Of a DNA stretch of 64,000 nucleotides, positions 51,624-59,299 are shown piece after piece. The notes below the pieces were generated by a model that ran no database searches, was not told where the DNA came from, and saw only the letters and a program-made list of their open reading frames with translations. This DNA comes from an uncultured Muribaculaceae bacterium (GTDB taxonomy: Bacteria > Bacteroidota > Bacteroidia > Bacteroidales > Muribaculaceae). The stretch is taken from the NCBI GenBank assembly GCA_910579105.1, contig CAJTRT010000002.1, positions 1 to 64,000 of the forward strand. The letters are read 5' to 3'. Position 1 is the first letter of the stretch; the number at the start of each line of letters is the position of its first letter. The position numbers and the translations under genes are program-made.

Positions 51624-52856
51624 TCAGCTTTCCGGGGCGTCACCTTCCTCGTAATGCTGGAAGAGGAAGTCGTTGTAGGGGAAACGCTCGGTATGTATTT
51701 CCTTGGCGCGCTGATAGATTTTGTCTTTCAGCTCGTCGATGTTAAGCCCCTTCTTGGCCGAGATGAACACGCAGTTGCCTGGCTCGAGGCGATTCATCCA
51801 GGTCTGTTTCAGCTCTTCGAGGGGGATGTTCTCGCGGGTGCGTGGCGTAAGGTCGTCCTCGTCCTTGGGGGTGTGGGTGTAGGCGTCGATCTTGTTGAAC
51901 ACCACTATCACGGGCTTGCCGGCCGAGCCGCACACCTCGGCGAGGGTCTTGTTGACCACCTCGATCTGCTCCTCGAAACCGGGATGCGAGATGTCGACCA
52001 CATGCACCAGCAGGTCGGCGTCGCGCACCTCGTCGAGGGTCGATTTGAACGATTCCACCAGGTGCGGCGGCAGCTTGCGGATGAATCCCACGGTGTCGGT
52101 CAGCAGGAAAGGCAGGTTGTCGATTATCACCTTGCGCACGGTGGTGTCGAGCGTGGCGAAGAGCTTGTTCTCGGCGAACACGTCGCTCTTGCTCAGGAGG
52201 TTCATCAGCGTGGATTTGCCAACGTTGGTATACCCCACCAGGGCCACGCGCGTCAGTTTGCCGCGGTTCTTGCGCTGGAGGGTCTTCTGGCGGTCGATGT
52301 CGGCCAGTTCCTGTTTCAGCAGCGAGATGCGGCGCTGGATTATGCGGCGGTCGGTCTCGATCTGGGTCTCGCCCGGGCCGCGCATGCCTATGCCGCCTTT
52401 CTGTCGCTCGAGGTGTGTCCACATCCGGGTCAGGCGCGGGAGGAGGTACTGGTACTGGGCCAGCTCCACCTGCGTCTTTGCCGTGGCGGTCTGGGCGCGT
52501 TTGGCGAAAATGTCGAGGATGAGGCTCGAGCGGTCGAGAATCTTCACCTGGAGCGCCTTCTCGATGTTGGCGACCTGCTTGGTTGACAGGTCGTCGTCGA
52601 AAATCACCATCCCTATGTCGTTTTTCTCGACGTGCTGGCGTATCTCCTCGAGCTTCCCCTGCCCCACGAAGGTGCGCGGATTGGGGTATTCGAGTTTCTG
52701 CGTGAAGCGGCCCACGACCTCGGCCCCGGCGGTCTGCGCCAGGAAGTCGAGCTCGTCGAGGTACTCGTTGACCTTCGCCTCACCCTGGCGGGGCGTGACG
52801 AGGCCCACGAGCAGGGCGCGTTCGGTTGTTTCGCGGCTTATTACGAGGTCTTTCAT
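51624..52856 (-). CDS. hflX: GTPase HflX
   Basis: This 410-residue ribosome-splitting and rescue GTPase has an N-terminal ATP-binding domain (about 10-200, with the glycine-rich RQKGGIGMRGPGETQIETDR at 151-170) and a GTPase domain with G1 GYTNVGKS (208-215), G3 DTVGFI and G4 NKID. The long coiled linker (about 172-200) is typical. I place the start at the ATG at 52856 (MKDLVISRETTERALLVG); upstream in-frame codons cross the promoter. Confidence 0.95.
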   Translation of the reverse strand: MKDLVISRETTERALLVGLVTPRQGEAKVNEYLDELDFLAQTAGAEVVGRFTQKLEYPNPRTFVGQGKLEEIRQHVEKNDIGMVIFDDDLSTKQVANIEKALQVKILDRSSLILDIFAKRAQTATAKTQVELAQYQYLLPRLTRMWTHLERQKGGIGMRGPGETQIETDRRIIQRRISLLKQELADIDRQKTLQRKNRGKLTRVALVGYTNVGKSTLMNLLSKSDVFAENKLFATLDTTVRKVIIDNLPFLLTDTVGFIRKLPPHLVESFKSTLDEVRDADLLVHVVDISHPGFEEQIEVVNKTLAEVCGSAGKPVIVVFNKIDAYTHTPKDEDDLTPRTRENIPLEELKQTWMNRLEPGNCVFISAKKGLNIDELKDKIYQRAKEIHTERFPYNDFLFQHYEEGDAPES

Positions 52857-52880
52857 TCTGTGCTTGATGTCTTCTTGCTG

Positions 52881-52888
52881 CAAATATA
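52881..52888 (-). promoter_or_regulatory. -7 box for hflX
   Basis: The minus strand reads TATATTTG, 24 nt before the ATG at 52856. A TTTTTTCGG stretch lies at about the -33 position. Confidence 0.55.
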
Positions 52889-52990
52889 ACACATTTCCCC
52901 GAAAAAAGGTGAAGAGGGTAGCGGGAATAGGCGAGGCCGCATGGCTGTATCGCCACACGGCCTCGTTGTAAGGGAAATATGCCCGAAGGG

Positions 52991-54148
52991 TTATTCGTTG
53001 ACGGTGCAGACGGCCACGCGGTTCCAGGAGTTCTCGGAGAAGAGGTCGCCGATGCCCTGGCCCTCGGCCTGCACGCGGTCGGAGGCGATGCCGTATCGCT
53101 TCACGAGCTCTTTCTTCACGGCGTCGGCGCGGCGCTGGGCGAGCTTCTTGTTGAAGGCGAGAGAGCCGTCCTTGGAAGCGTAGCCCTTGACGGTGCAGGT
53201 GGCGTTGCCGTTAGCCTTGAGGGCGTCGGCCACCATCGCGATGTTGGGCTGCTGGTTGGCCTGGATCGTGGCGCTGCTGAGGTTGAAGAATACGTAGCGG
53301 ATGTTGTTGAGGTCTTTCACGACTTTCTCAACGGCGGCGGGACGGCGGTTGCACGCGTCGAGCTGGGCCTGGAGATCGGCGAGCTGCGCCATGAGGGCCG
53401 CGGAACCGGCGCCGCAGGCTTCGAGTTCGCCGCGGAGGTCGTTGATCTGGGCGTTGAGGGCGTCGATCTCAGCCTGGTCGTAGGGGCGCACGATGGTGAA
53501 GTGATGCGTGCCGTTGGAGTTGCCGAAGTGGTATGTCACGCCGGCCTGGAGCTGGAACACGCACGCGTTACCGTTGTAGGTGGCGTCCATGCCCATGGGG
53601 CCGAAATCGCCGTTGGTGTTCATGGCCCAGAGGAAGGCAGGCTTCAGGGCGATGGTCCATGCCTTCGCCTGTCCGAGGTTGAAATTGAAGTTCAGGCCGG
53701 CCTTGGTGCCCCAGGTGTTGGAGTCGCCACCCTGGGTGTGGGGATAGTAGGCGTGGAGCCATCCGGTGCCTGCGACAACCTCCATCTCGAAAAGGCGGGG
53801 CGCGCCCTTGTATCCGGCGAAGGCGTTCATGAGGTTAAGGGTTCCGAAGACCCCTACATACTGGTGGTCGAAGGCGTTGCTCGACTTATAACCGCTCCAG
53901 GCGGAGGTGTTCACGGTCCACTCGCCTTCAACGCCGAGACCGAGGCAGGGGGTAACCTGCTTGCGGAGCTCGGCGCCTACGATGCCGCGGGCCGACTTGA
54001 TGAAGCTGTGGTTCTTCAAGGGGGTGACAGCGCCGCCTTTGAGGGTGAACGACCAGTTGTCGGTGAACTTGCTACCGGCGACAGTCACCTGCGCGGACGC
54101 GCCGATCGTGCCGGCGGCCAGGGCTGCTATCAGTAATAACTTCTTCAT
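52991..54148 (-). CDS. OmpA family outer-membrane protein
   Basis: This 385-residue protein has a signal peptide (MKKLLLIAALAAGTIGASA). An N-terminal eight-strand-type barrel spans about 20-220, a short coiled coil about 228-265 (DQAEIDALNAQINDLRGELE), and a C-terminal OmpA peptidoglycan-binding domain about 270-385 (YVFFNLSSATIQ, KGYASKDGSLAFNKKLAQRR). Two cysteines (in LEACG and LDACN) flank the coil. It resembles the abundant major porin-like OmpA proteins of Bacteroidales. Its strong promoter and solitary position fit high expression. Confidence 0.93.
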   Translation of the reverse strand: MKKLLLIAALAAGTIGASAQVTVAGSKFTDNWSFTLKGGAVTPLKNHSFIKSARGIVGAELRKQVTPCLGLGVEGEWTVNTSAWSGYKSSNAFDHQYVGVFGTLNLMNAFAGYKGAPRLFEMEVVAGTGWLHAYYPHTQGGDSNTWGTKAGLNFNFNLGQAKAWTIALKPAFLWAMNTNGDFGPMGMDATYNGNACVFQLQAGVTYHFGNSNGTHHFTIVRPYDQAEIDALNAQINDLRGELEACGAGSAALMAQLADLQAQLDACNRRPAAVEKVVKDLNNIRYVFFNLSSATIQANQQPNIAMVADALKANGNATCTVKGYASKDGSLAFNKKLAQRRADAVKKELVKRYGIASDRVQAEGQGIGDLFSENSWNRVAVCTVNE

Positions 54149-54188
54149 AATGATGAAATTTTATGGTTTGCGTTGAAACGTTGGTCGG

Positions 54189-54219
54189 CAAAGTTAACAC
54201 TTATTTAACAAATGGCAAA
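54189..54219 (-). promoter_or_regulatory. Promoter of the OmpA gene
   Basis: The minus strand has TTTTG (plus 54216-54219 and next), 19 bp, then TAACTTTG (plus 54189-54196). The leader to the ATG at 54148 is about 35 nt. Confidence 0.7.
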
Positions 54220-54259
54220 AGGTTTTGGTTTATTTCAACAATATTTCGGCTAAATTAAG

Positions 54260-54267
54260 TAACTTCG
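54260..54267 (+). promoter_or_regulatory. -7 box TAACTTCG for the LicD operon
   Basis: TAACTTCGCGAC is the same -7 variant seen at 6519 and 59225. It lies 42 nt before the aminotransferase ATG at 54310 and points into the five-gene operon. Confidence 0.55.
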
Positions 54268-54309
54268 CGACTAAGGAAAGACCCGCCGAACGGGTCGCGG
54301 TTTAATTGT

Positions 54310-55383
54310 ATGATAAACTTCACAGTGGGACCCGTACAGTCGTCAGACGCGGTCCGCGCGATAGGCGCGGAGCAGGTTCCGTATTTCCGCACGCCCGAGT
54401 TCTCCGAAGTGATGCTCGAGAACGAACGACTGGTACTCAGCTTCGCGCAGGCTCCCGCGGGAAGCCGGGCGGTGTTCCTGACCGGCTCGGGAACGGCGGC
54501 GATGGAGGCCGCGGTCATGAACCTGCTGACCCAGGCCGACAAAGCGATAGTCATAAACGGCGGCAGCTTCGGCCACCGCTTCGCCGAGCTCCTTGGAATC
54601 CACCGCATCCCCTACGACGAAATCAGGCTTGAACCGGGCAGGACGCTGCGCCCCGGACAGCTCGACAGTTACGCCGGGAAGGGGTACACCTCACTGCTGG
54701 TCAACGTCGGGGAAACCTCGACGGGGGTGCTCTACGACATGGGGATGATTGCCGGGTTCTGCCGGCGCGAGGGGATGTTTCTGATTGCCGACGCCATCAG
54801 CACTTTCCTGGCCGACGAGTTCGACATGGCCGCGCTCGGCGCGGGAGCCATGCTCACGGGATCGCAGAAAGCTCTGGCATGCCCCCCGGGAGTGTCGGTA
54901 GTGGCGCTTTCCCCCGAAGGTGTCGCGAGGGCCATGTCAGCCCCGAGGAAGTGTATGTACCTCGACCTGCGCGACGCGCTCGTCAACGGCGAGCGGGGCC
55001 AGACCCCCTTCACACCCGCCGTGGGAACCCTGCGCCAGATAAACACCCGGCTTAGGGAAATCGAGGCCGCGGGAGGAGCGCCGTCAGAGCGGGCCAGGAT
55101 AGCGGCCATCGCCGCCGACTTCCGAAGCAAGATAAAAGAGCTGCCGTTCGCGATTTTCTCCGACAGGCTGTCGAACGCCGTCACCCCGCTGCGCCCGCTG
55201 ACCGCCCCGGCCTACGACATATTCACCACGCTCAAAGACGAATACGGCATATGGGTATGCCCCAACGGCGGCGAATTGCGCGACACAGTGTTCCGCGTGG
55301 GACACATAGGGGCGCTCACCACCGCCGACAACGACGCGCTCATAGCGGCCTTCAACGACATGAGACGCCGAGGGCTGATCTGA
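54310..55383 (+). CDS. Class V PLP aminotransferase (AEP-transaminase / alanine-glyoxylate type)
   Basis: This 357-residue cytosolic enzyme has the PLP lysine K187 in TGSQKALACPPG and the pyridine-nitrogen aspartate D161 in IADAIST. The N-terminal GPVQSS and the LTGSGTAAMEAA loop are those of the 2-aminoethylphosphonate:pyruvate and serine/alanine:glyoxylate aminotransferase group. The exact amino donor and aldehyde cannot be told from the sequence. It is the first gene of an operon with a cytidylyltransferase and two LicD proteins, so the product may be an amino-alcohol phosphate or phosphonate for surface decoration. No phosphonate-forming mutase is in the window. Confidence 0.85.
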   Translation: MINFTVGPVQSSDAVRAIGAEQVPYFRTPEFSEVMLENERLVLSFAQAPAGSRAVFLTGSGTAAMEAAVMNLLTQADKAIVINGGSFGHRFAELLGIHRIPYDEIRLEPGRTLRPGQLDSYAGKGYTSLLVNVGETSTGVLYDMGMIAGFCRREGMFLIADAISTFLADEFDMAALGAGAMLTGSQKALACPPGVSVVALSPEGVARAMSAPRKCMYLDLRDALVNGERGQTPFTPAVGTLRQINTRLREIEAAGGAPSERARIAAIAADFRSKIKELPFAIFSDRLSNAVTPLRPLTAPAYDIFTTLKDEYGIWVCPNGGELRDTVFRVGHIGALTTADNDALIAAFNDMRRRGLI

Positions 55384-55399
55384 AAACAACCGGCATCCA

Positions 55400-56707
55400 G
55401 TGAAGAAAGTAATAACATACGGCACCTACGACCTTCTGCATCACGGCCACATACGCCTCCTCGAAAGGGCCAAGGCCCTGGGCGACTACCTGGTGGTGGG
55501 AGTCACCTCCGACGACTTCGACCGCGCCAGGGGGAAAATCAACGTGCGCCAGAGTTTCATGGAGCGCGTAGAGGCGCTCCGGGCGACGGGTATCGCCGAC
55601 GAGATAATAGCCGAGGAATACGAGGGGCAGAAAATCGACGACATACGTGACCGGGGAATCGACATATTCGCCATCGGAAGCGACTGGCAGGGGAAGTTCG
55701 ACTACCTGAGGCCATACTGCGAGGTGGTCTACCTCGAACGCACCGCCGGTGTGTCGAGCACCGAGCTGCGCTCCGCCCGCGGACAGGTGACGATCGGGGT
55801 TGTCGGGCAGGGGTCCGTGACCGACAAATTCATTGCCGAGTGCGGCTGCGTCGACGGAGCCGAAGCAAAGGCCCCGACCCCGGGACAGCCTTTCGAGAAG
55901 TTCGCCGACGGAGTCGACGCATTATATATATACTCCCACCCGCGCGACCACTACCGCCAGGCGCGCCACGCGCTCGAACACGGGAAGCACGTCCTGCTCG
56001 AACTCCCCTTCACCCTCCGGGAGGAGGAGACCCGCGAGCTCTTCCGCCTGGCAGACGATAGCGGACTGGTGCTTATGGCCGGGTGCAAGACCGCGTACGC
56101 AACCGCCTACCGGCGCCTGGTGCTCCTGGCGCTCGGGGGCATGATCGGCGAGGTGGTGTCGGTCGACGCGGTATGCACCTCGCTGCGCCCGGTCGACTAT
56201 TCCGACGCGGCATCCATGGAGCGCGAATGGAGCTCGCTGGCCGACTGGGGCCCGATCGCCATGCTGCCGGCGTTTCAGATTCTCGGCACGGGCTACCGCG
56301 GCAAGCGTATCGTCACGCGGCGGGTTTGCGGCTACGACGAGTTTGCCCGGGTCTCGCTGGTCTACCCCTCGGCCTGCGCCTCGGCCATGGCCGCCAAAGG
56401 AGTGAAAAGCGAGGGAGAACTGGTTGTCTCCGGCACCAAGGGCTACATCTATGTCCCCGCCCCCTGGTGGAAGACCGACTATTTCGAGGTCCGCTTCGAG
56501 AACCCGCAGGAGAACCGCCGCTACTTCTTCCAGCTCGACGGCGAGGGGATACGCTACCAGATCCTGGCGTTCCTCCGCGCCATCGGCAACCCTCGCCACG
56601 CGGCAGACTCCGCGGGCGTCAGCCGCGACGTGTGCCTGGCCTTGAGCCGGGTGATGCAGGACTTCACCGAAGGCACCGACACCACCGACATAACACCAGC
56701 AAAATAA
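55400..56707 (+). CDS. TagD-type cytidylyltransferase fused to Gfo/Idh/MocA oxidoreductase
   Basis: This 435-residue two-domain protein begins with a glycerol-3-phosphate cytidylyltransferase-like domain at 1-128: HxGH as H14-H15-G16-H17, and RTAGVSSTELR at 114-124 in place of RTxGISTT. From about 130 a Gfo/Idh/MocA domain starts with TIGVVGQGSVTDKF. The usual catalytic EKP of that family reads ELP in HVLLELPF, so the oxidoreductase may be altered or inactive. It starts at GTG, 16 bp after the aminotransferase. The domain order suggests that an alcohol phosphate is made by, or sensed through, the C-terminal part and joined to CMP by the N-terminal part. Confidence 0.85.
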   Translation: MKKVITYGTYDLLHHGHIRLLERAKALGDYLVVGVTSDDFDRARGKINVRQSFMERVEALRATGIADEIIAEEYEGQKIDDIRDRGIDIFAIGSDWQGKFDYLRPYCEVVYLERTAGVSSTELRSARGQVTIGVVGQGSVTDKFIAECGCVDGAEAKAPTPGQPFEKFADGVDALYIYSHPRDHYRQARHALEHGKHVLLELPFTLREEETRELFRLADDSGLVLMAGCKTAYATAYRRLVLLALGGMIGEVVSVDAVCTSLRPVDYSDAASMEREWSSLADWGPIAMLPAFQILGTGYRGKRIVTRRVCGYDEFARVSLVYPSACASAMAAKGVKSEGELVVSGTKGYIYVPAPWWKTDYFEVRFENPQENRRYFFQLDGEGIRYQILAFLRAIGNPRHAADSAGVSRDVCLALSRVMQDFTEGTDTTDITPAK

Positions 56708-56729
56708 AACCCACCACCATCACCGCGCT

Positions 56730-57578
56730 ATGAAAGAACTGACACTCCGCGAGATACAGCTGCTGTCGCTCGACCTGATGAAGGAGATCCACGCCTACTG
56801 CGAGGCCGAGGGGATCCGGTACTCGATGGCCTACGGATCGCTGATCGGCGTGGTCCGCCACAAAGGATTCATCCCCTGGGACGACGACATAGACATAGTA
56901 ATGCCCCGGCCCGACTACGAACGCTTCATACGCGGCTTCCGCTCGGACCGCGCCAAGGTGGCCGTCCCGGGCGAGGATTCCTGCCAGCCGATAGCGCGCG
57001 TCTACGACACCCGCGACACAGTGGCCTACACCAAGTATCCGTTCAAGACCAAGGGGGAGCGGGCCGGCCTGTGGATCGACGTCTACCCGGTCGACAACGT
57101 CCCCGACGACCCGGACGAGTTCTTCGCCCACGCCGAGGAGTGCCGCAGGCTCTACCGGCGCATGGTGCGCCGCCGCAAGATGCTGGCCTCGGCAGCCGAC
57201 CTTCGGAACGTCCCCCCGAGATGGTATTTCCCCTGGCGCTGGATACGCGTCCGCTGGTGGAGGCTCCGCGCCGGCTACCCCGACCTTATGGCCGAGAGCG
57301 GCGAGCAGCGGCGCCTCATGGAGAAATACCCCTGGGGCTCCACCGGCCACATATCCCAGCTCGGCATACGCAACTGGGACTACCGCGACCATCTTCCCGC
57401 CGACCTGTTCGACAACAACATACTGATGCCTTTCGAGGATATGGAAGTGCGCGTCCCGCGCGACTGGCATACCTTCCTCATACCCCAGTATCCCAACTAT
57501 ATGGAACTCCCCCCCGAGGACAAGCGCGAGCAGCACACCCTCTCGGCAACGAAATTCTACTGGAAAGACCGCAAATGA
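56730..57578 (+). CDS. LicD family phosphotransferase, first copy
   Basis: This 282-residue protein has the LicD/fukutin motif YGSLIGVVRHKGFIPWDDDI (35-54) followed by DIVMPRPDYERF. D51, D52, D53 and D55 are the predicted metal ligands. LicD proteins move phosphocholine or related groups from a CDP carrier onto a surface glycan, which suits the cytidylyltransferase just upstream. There is no signal peptide or membrane helix, so it acts on the cytosolic face. It overlaps the second copy by 4 nt (ATGA). An Arg/Trp-rich segment at about 165-180 (YFPWRWIRVRWWRLR) may touch the membrane. Confidence 0.9.
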   Translation: MKELTLREIQLLSLDLMKEIHAYCEAEGIRYSMAYGSLIGVVRHKGFIPWDDDIDIVMPRPDYERFIRGFRSDRAKVAVPGEDSCQPIARVYDTRDTVAYTKYPFKTKGERAGLWIDVYPVDNVPDDPDEFFAHAEECRRLYRRMVRRRKMLASAADLRNVPPRWYFPWRWIRVRWWRLRAGYPDLMAESGEQRRLMEKYPWGSTGHISQLGIRNWDYRDHLPADLFDNNILMPFEDMEVRVPRDWHTFLIPQYPNYMELPPEDKREQHTLSATKFYWKDRK

Positions 57579-58411
57579 AAGAACTGACACTCCGCGAACT
57601 GCAACTCCACTCCCTGAAAATCCTCAAAGAAATCCACACATTCTGCGAAGAGCGCGGAATACGCTACACCGTGGCCTACGGCACGCTGATAGGGGCGTTG
57701 CGCCACAAGGGGTTCATCCCCTGGGACGACGACATAGACATAGTAATGCCCCGGCCCGACTACGAGCGCTTCATACGCGAATTCCGTTCCGGATGGCTGA
57801 AAGTAGCGGTTCCCGGCGAGGATTCCTACCAGCCGCTGGCACGCGTCTACGACACCCGCGACACGCTCGCCTTCTCGAAATACGGCTGGAAGAAAGGCGA
57901 ACGCGGAGGCGTGTGGGTCGACGTGTTCCCGCTCGACTCCGTAAACGACGACCCTGAGATTTTCGACCGCGAGGCCGAGGAGTGCCGCCAGCAGTGGATC
58001 AGGCTGACCCACATGCGCAAAAGGCTCTCCTCCTTTACTGACCTGCGGCATCTCTCGGGCGGATGGAAGCTGTGGCAGCGATGGGCGCGCACGCTCGCCA
58101 AGCGGCTGAAACACACCAAGGCAGAAATCATGGAGGCCGACCGCGAGCTGCTGCGAATGATGGAGAAATACCCTTACGGCTCCACCGGCCACGTCTCGCA
58201 GCTCGGAGTCCGTGGATGGATCTACCGCGACCACTACCCCGCCGACATTCTCGACCAGACGCTGCTTATGCCGTTCGAGGACACCCAGGTGCGCGTGCCC
58301 CGCGACTACCACACCTTCATGATACCCCAGTATCCCGACTACATGACCATACCGCCGGTTGAGAAGTGCGTAACCCACACCGCCACCAAGTTCTTCTGGA
58401 AAGACAAATAA
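57575..58411 (+). CDS. LicD family phosphotransferase, second copy
   Basis: This 278-residue paralogue of the preceding gene has the same motif, YGTLIGALRHKGFIPWDDDI then DIVMPRPDYERF. Similarity runs along the whole length (STGH-SQLG, PADI-D, LMPFED, VPRD-HTF-IPQYP). A stretch around 57716-57770 is identical at DNA level to 56872-56926, so the pair is a tandem duplication with recent sequence exchange. I place the start at the ATG at 57575, inside the stop of the first copy. The two copies may differ in acceptor sugar. Confidence 0.9.
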   Translation: MKELTLRELQLHSLKILKEIHTFCEERGIRYTVAYGTLIGALRHKGFIPWDDDIDIVMPRPDYERFIREFRSGWLKVAVPGEDSYQPLARVYDTRDTLAFSKYGWKKGERGGVWVDVFPLDSVNDDPEIFDREAEECRQQWIRLTHMRKRLSSFTDLRHLSGGWKLWQRWARTLAKRLKHTKAEIMEADRELLRMMEKYPYGSTGHVSQLGVRGWIYRDHYPADILDQTLLMPFEDTQVRVPRDYHTFMIPQYPDYMTIPPVEKCVTHTATKFFWKDK

Positions 58412-58426
58412 CGACCCGTAATCCTT

Positions 58427-59182
58427 ATGAGCCGACCACTGATCCGCGTAGCGCCTGAATTCGAGCACCTGCGCCCGTACATCGAGAACATCGAGGAGCA
58501 TTTCGCCCACGGGCGAGTGATTCATTCGGGCCGCAACGAGATACGAGCCGTCACCCCTCCCGGAGGACCCGAACTGAACGTCAAGCGCTACCGGCGGCCT
58601 ATATGGATCAACCGGGTGGCCTACACGTTTCTGCGCAGGCCCAAGGGCGTAAGGGCGTTCGAATACCCCCGGGTACTGTTGGCGAAGGGGTTCGAGACCC
58701 CCGCCCCGGTGGCATATGTAGAGCGGCGCGAGGGTGGGATGATCGCCTACTCCTACTTCGTAAGCGTGCAAAGCCCGCTCAGGCGCCGCTTCTTCGAGTT
58801 CGGCGACGCCGCCGAGGATCAGTTCGGCTCCGTCATGCACGAGTTCGCCCGCTTCACGGCGCGCCTCCACGAGGCGGGAATCATACACCGCGACTACTCC
58901 CCCGGAAACATCCTCTTCGACAGCGACGGCCGCGGGGGATGGCGCTTCTCGCTGGTCGACATCAACCGCATGGAGTTCCGGCGCGTGGGCTTCCGCGAGG
59001 GGCTGCGCGGCTTCGTGCGCCTCTGGGGGCAGCCCGAGATGTTCGCCCTCCTGGCCTGGGAATACGCCAAAGCGCGCGGCGAGGACCCCTCTGCCGCCCG
59101 AGCCGAGCTGCTGGCCTACCGCGAGCGCTTCTGGAAACGCTGGGCCCGCAACCACAAAATCAAGTTCAACCTCCGCTTCTGA
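58427..59182 (+). CDS. Lipopolysaccharide kinase (InaA/KdkA-like)
   Basis: This 251-residue small protein-kinase-fold enzyme has the catalytic loop IIHRDYSPGNILF (D156, N161) and the metal aspartate D178 in LVDINRM; K53 in LNVKRY is the likely ATP lysine. It resembles Kdo and heptose kinases that phosphorylate the inner core of lipopolysaccharide on the inner-membrane face. It lies 15 bp after the second LicD gene and ends the operon, so the decorated glycan may be lipid A-core linked. Confidence 0.85.
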   Translation: MSRPLIRVAPEFEHLRPYIENIEEHFAHGRVIHSGRNEIRAVTPPGGPELNVKRYRRPIWINRVAYTFLRRPKGVRAFEYPRVLLAKGFETPAPVAYVERREGGMIAYSYFVSVQSPLRRRFFEFGDAAEDQFGSVMHEFARFTARLHEAGIIHRDYSPGNILFDSDGRGGWRFSLVDINRMEFRRVGFREGLRGFVRLWGQPEMFALLAWEYAKARGEDPSAARAELLAYRERFWKRWARNHKIKFNLRF

Positions 59183-59224
59183 AAAAGGGGCGCGAAAAAA
59201 GCGTTAAATTCCGCAAAAAAGGCG

Positions 59225-59232
59225 TAACTTCG
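59225..59232 (+). promoter_or_regulatory. -7 box TAACTTCG for the transporter gene
   Basis: TAACTTCG followed by CGGT is the variant -7 box, 67 nt before the ATG at 59300. The leader contains a short direct repeat (TTTTTCAAGG-ACTGTTTTTTAAGG-ACT split by one unit). Confidence 0.5.
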
Positions 59233-59299
59233 CGGTCGGAAAACAAGTTGAGTCAAAGTATTGTTTTTCAAGGTACTGTTTTTTAAGGCACTATACATT

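Noticed and set aside
54310..55383. Naming the aminotransferase phnW
   Set aside because: The family fits, but neither phosphonate synthesis nor phosphonate breakdown genes are adjacent, so the substrate name is not supported.
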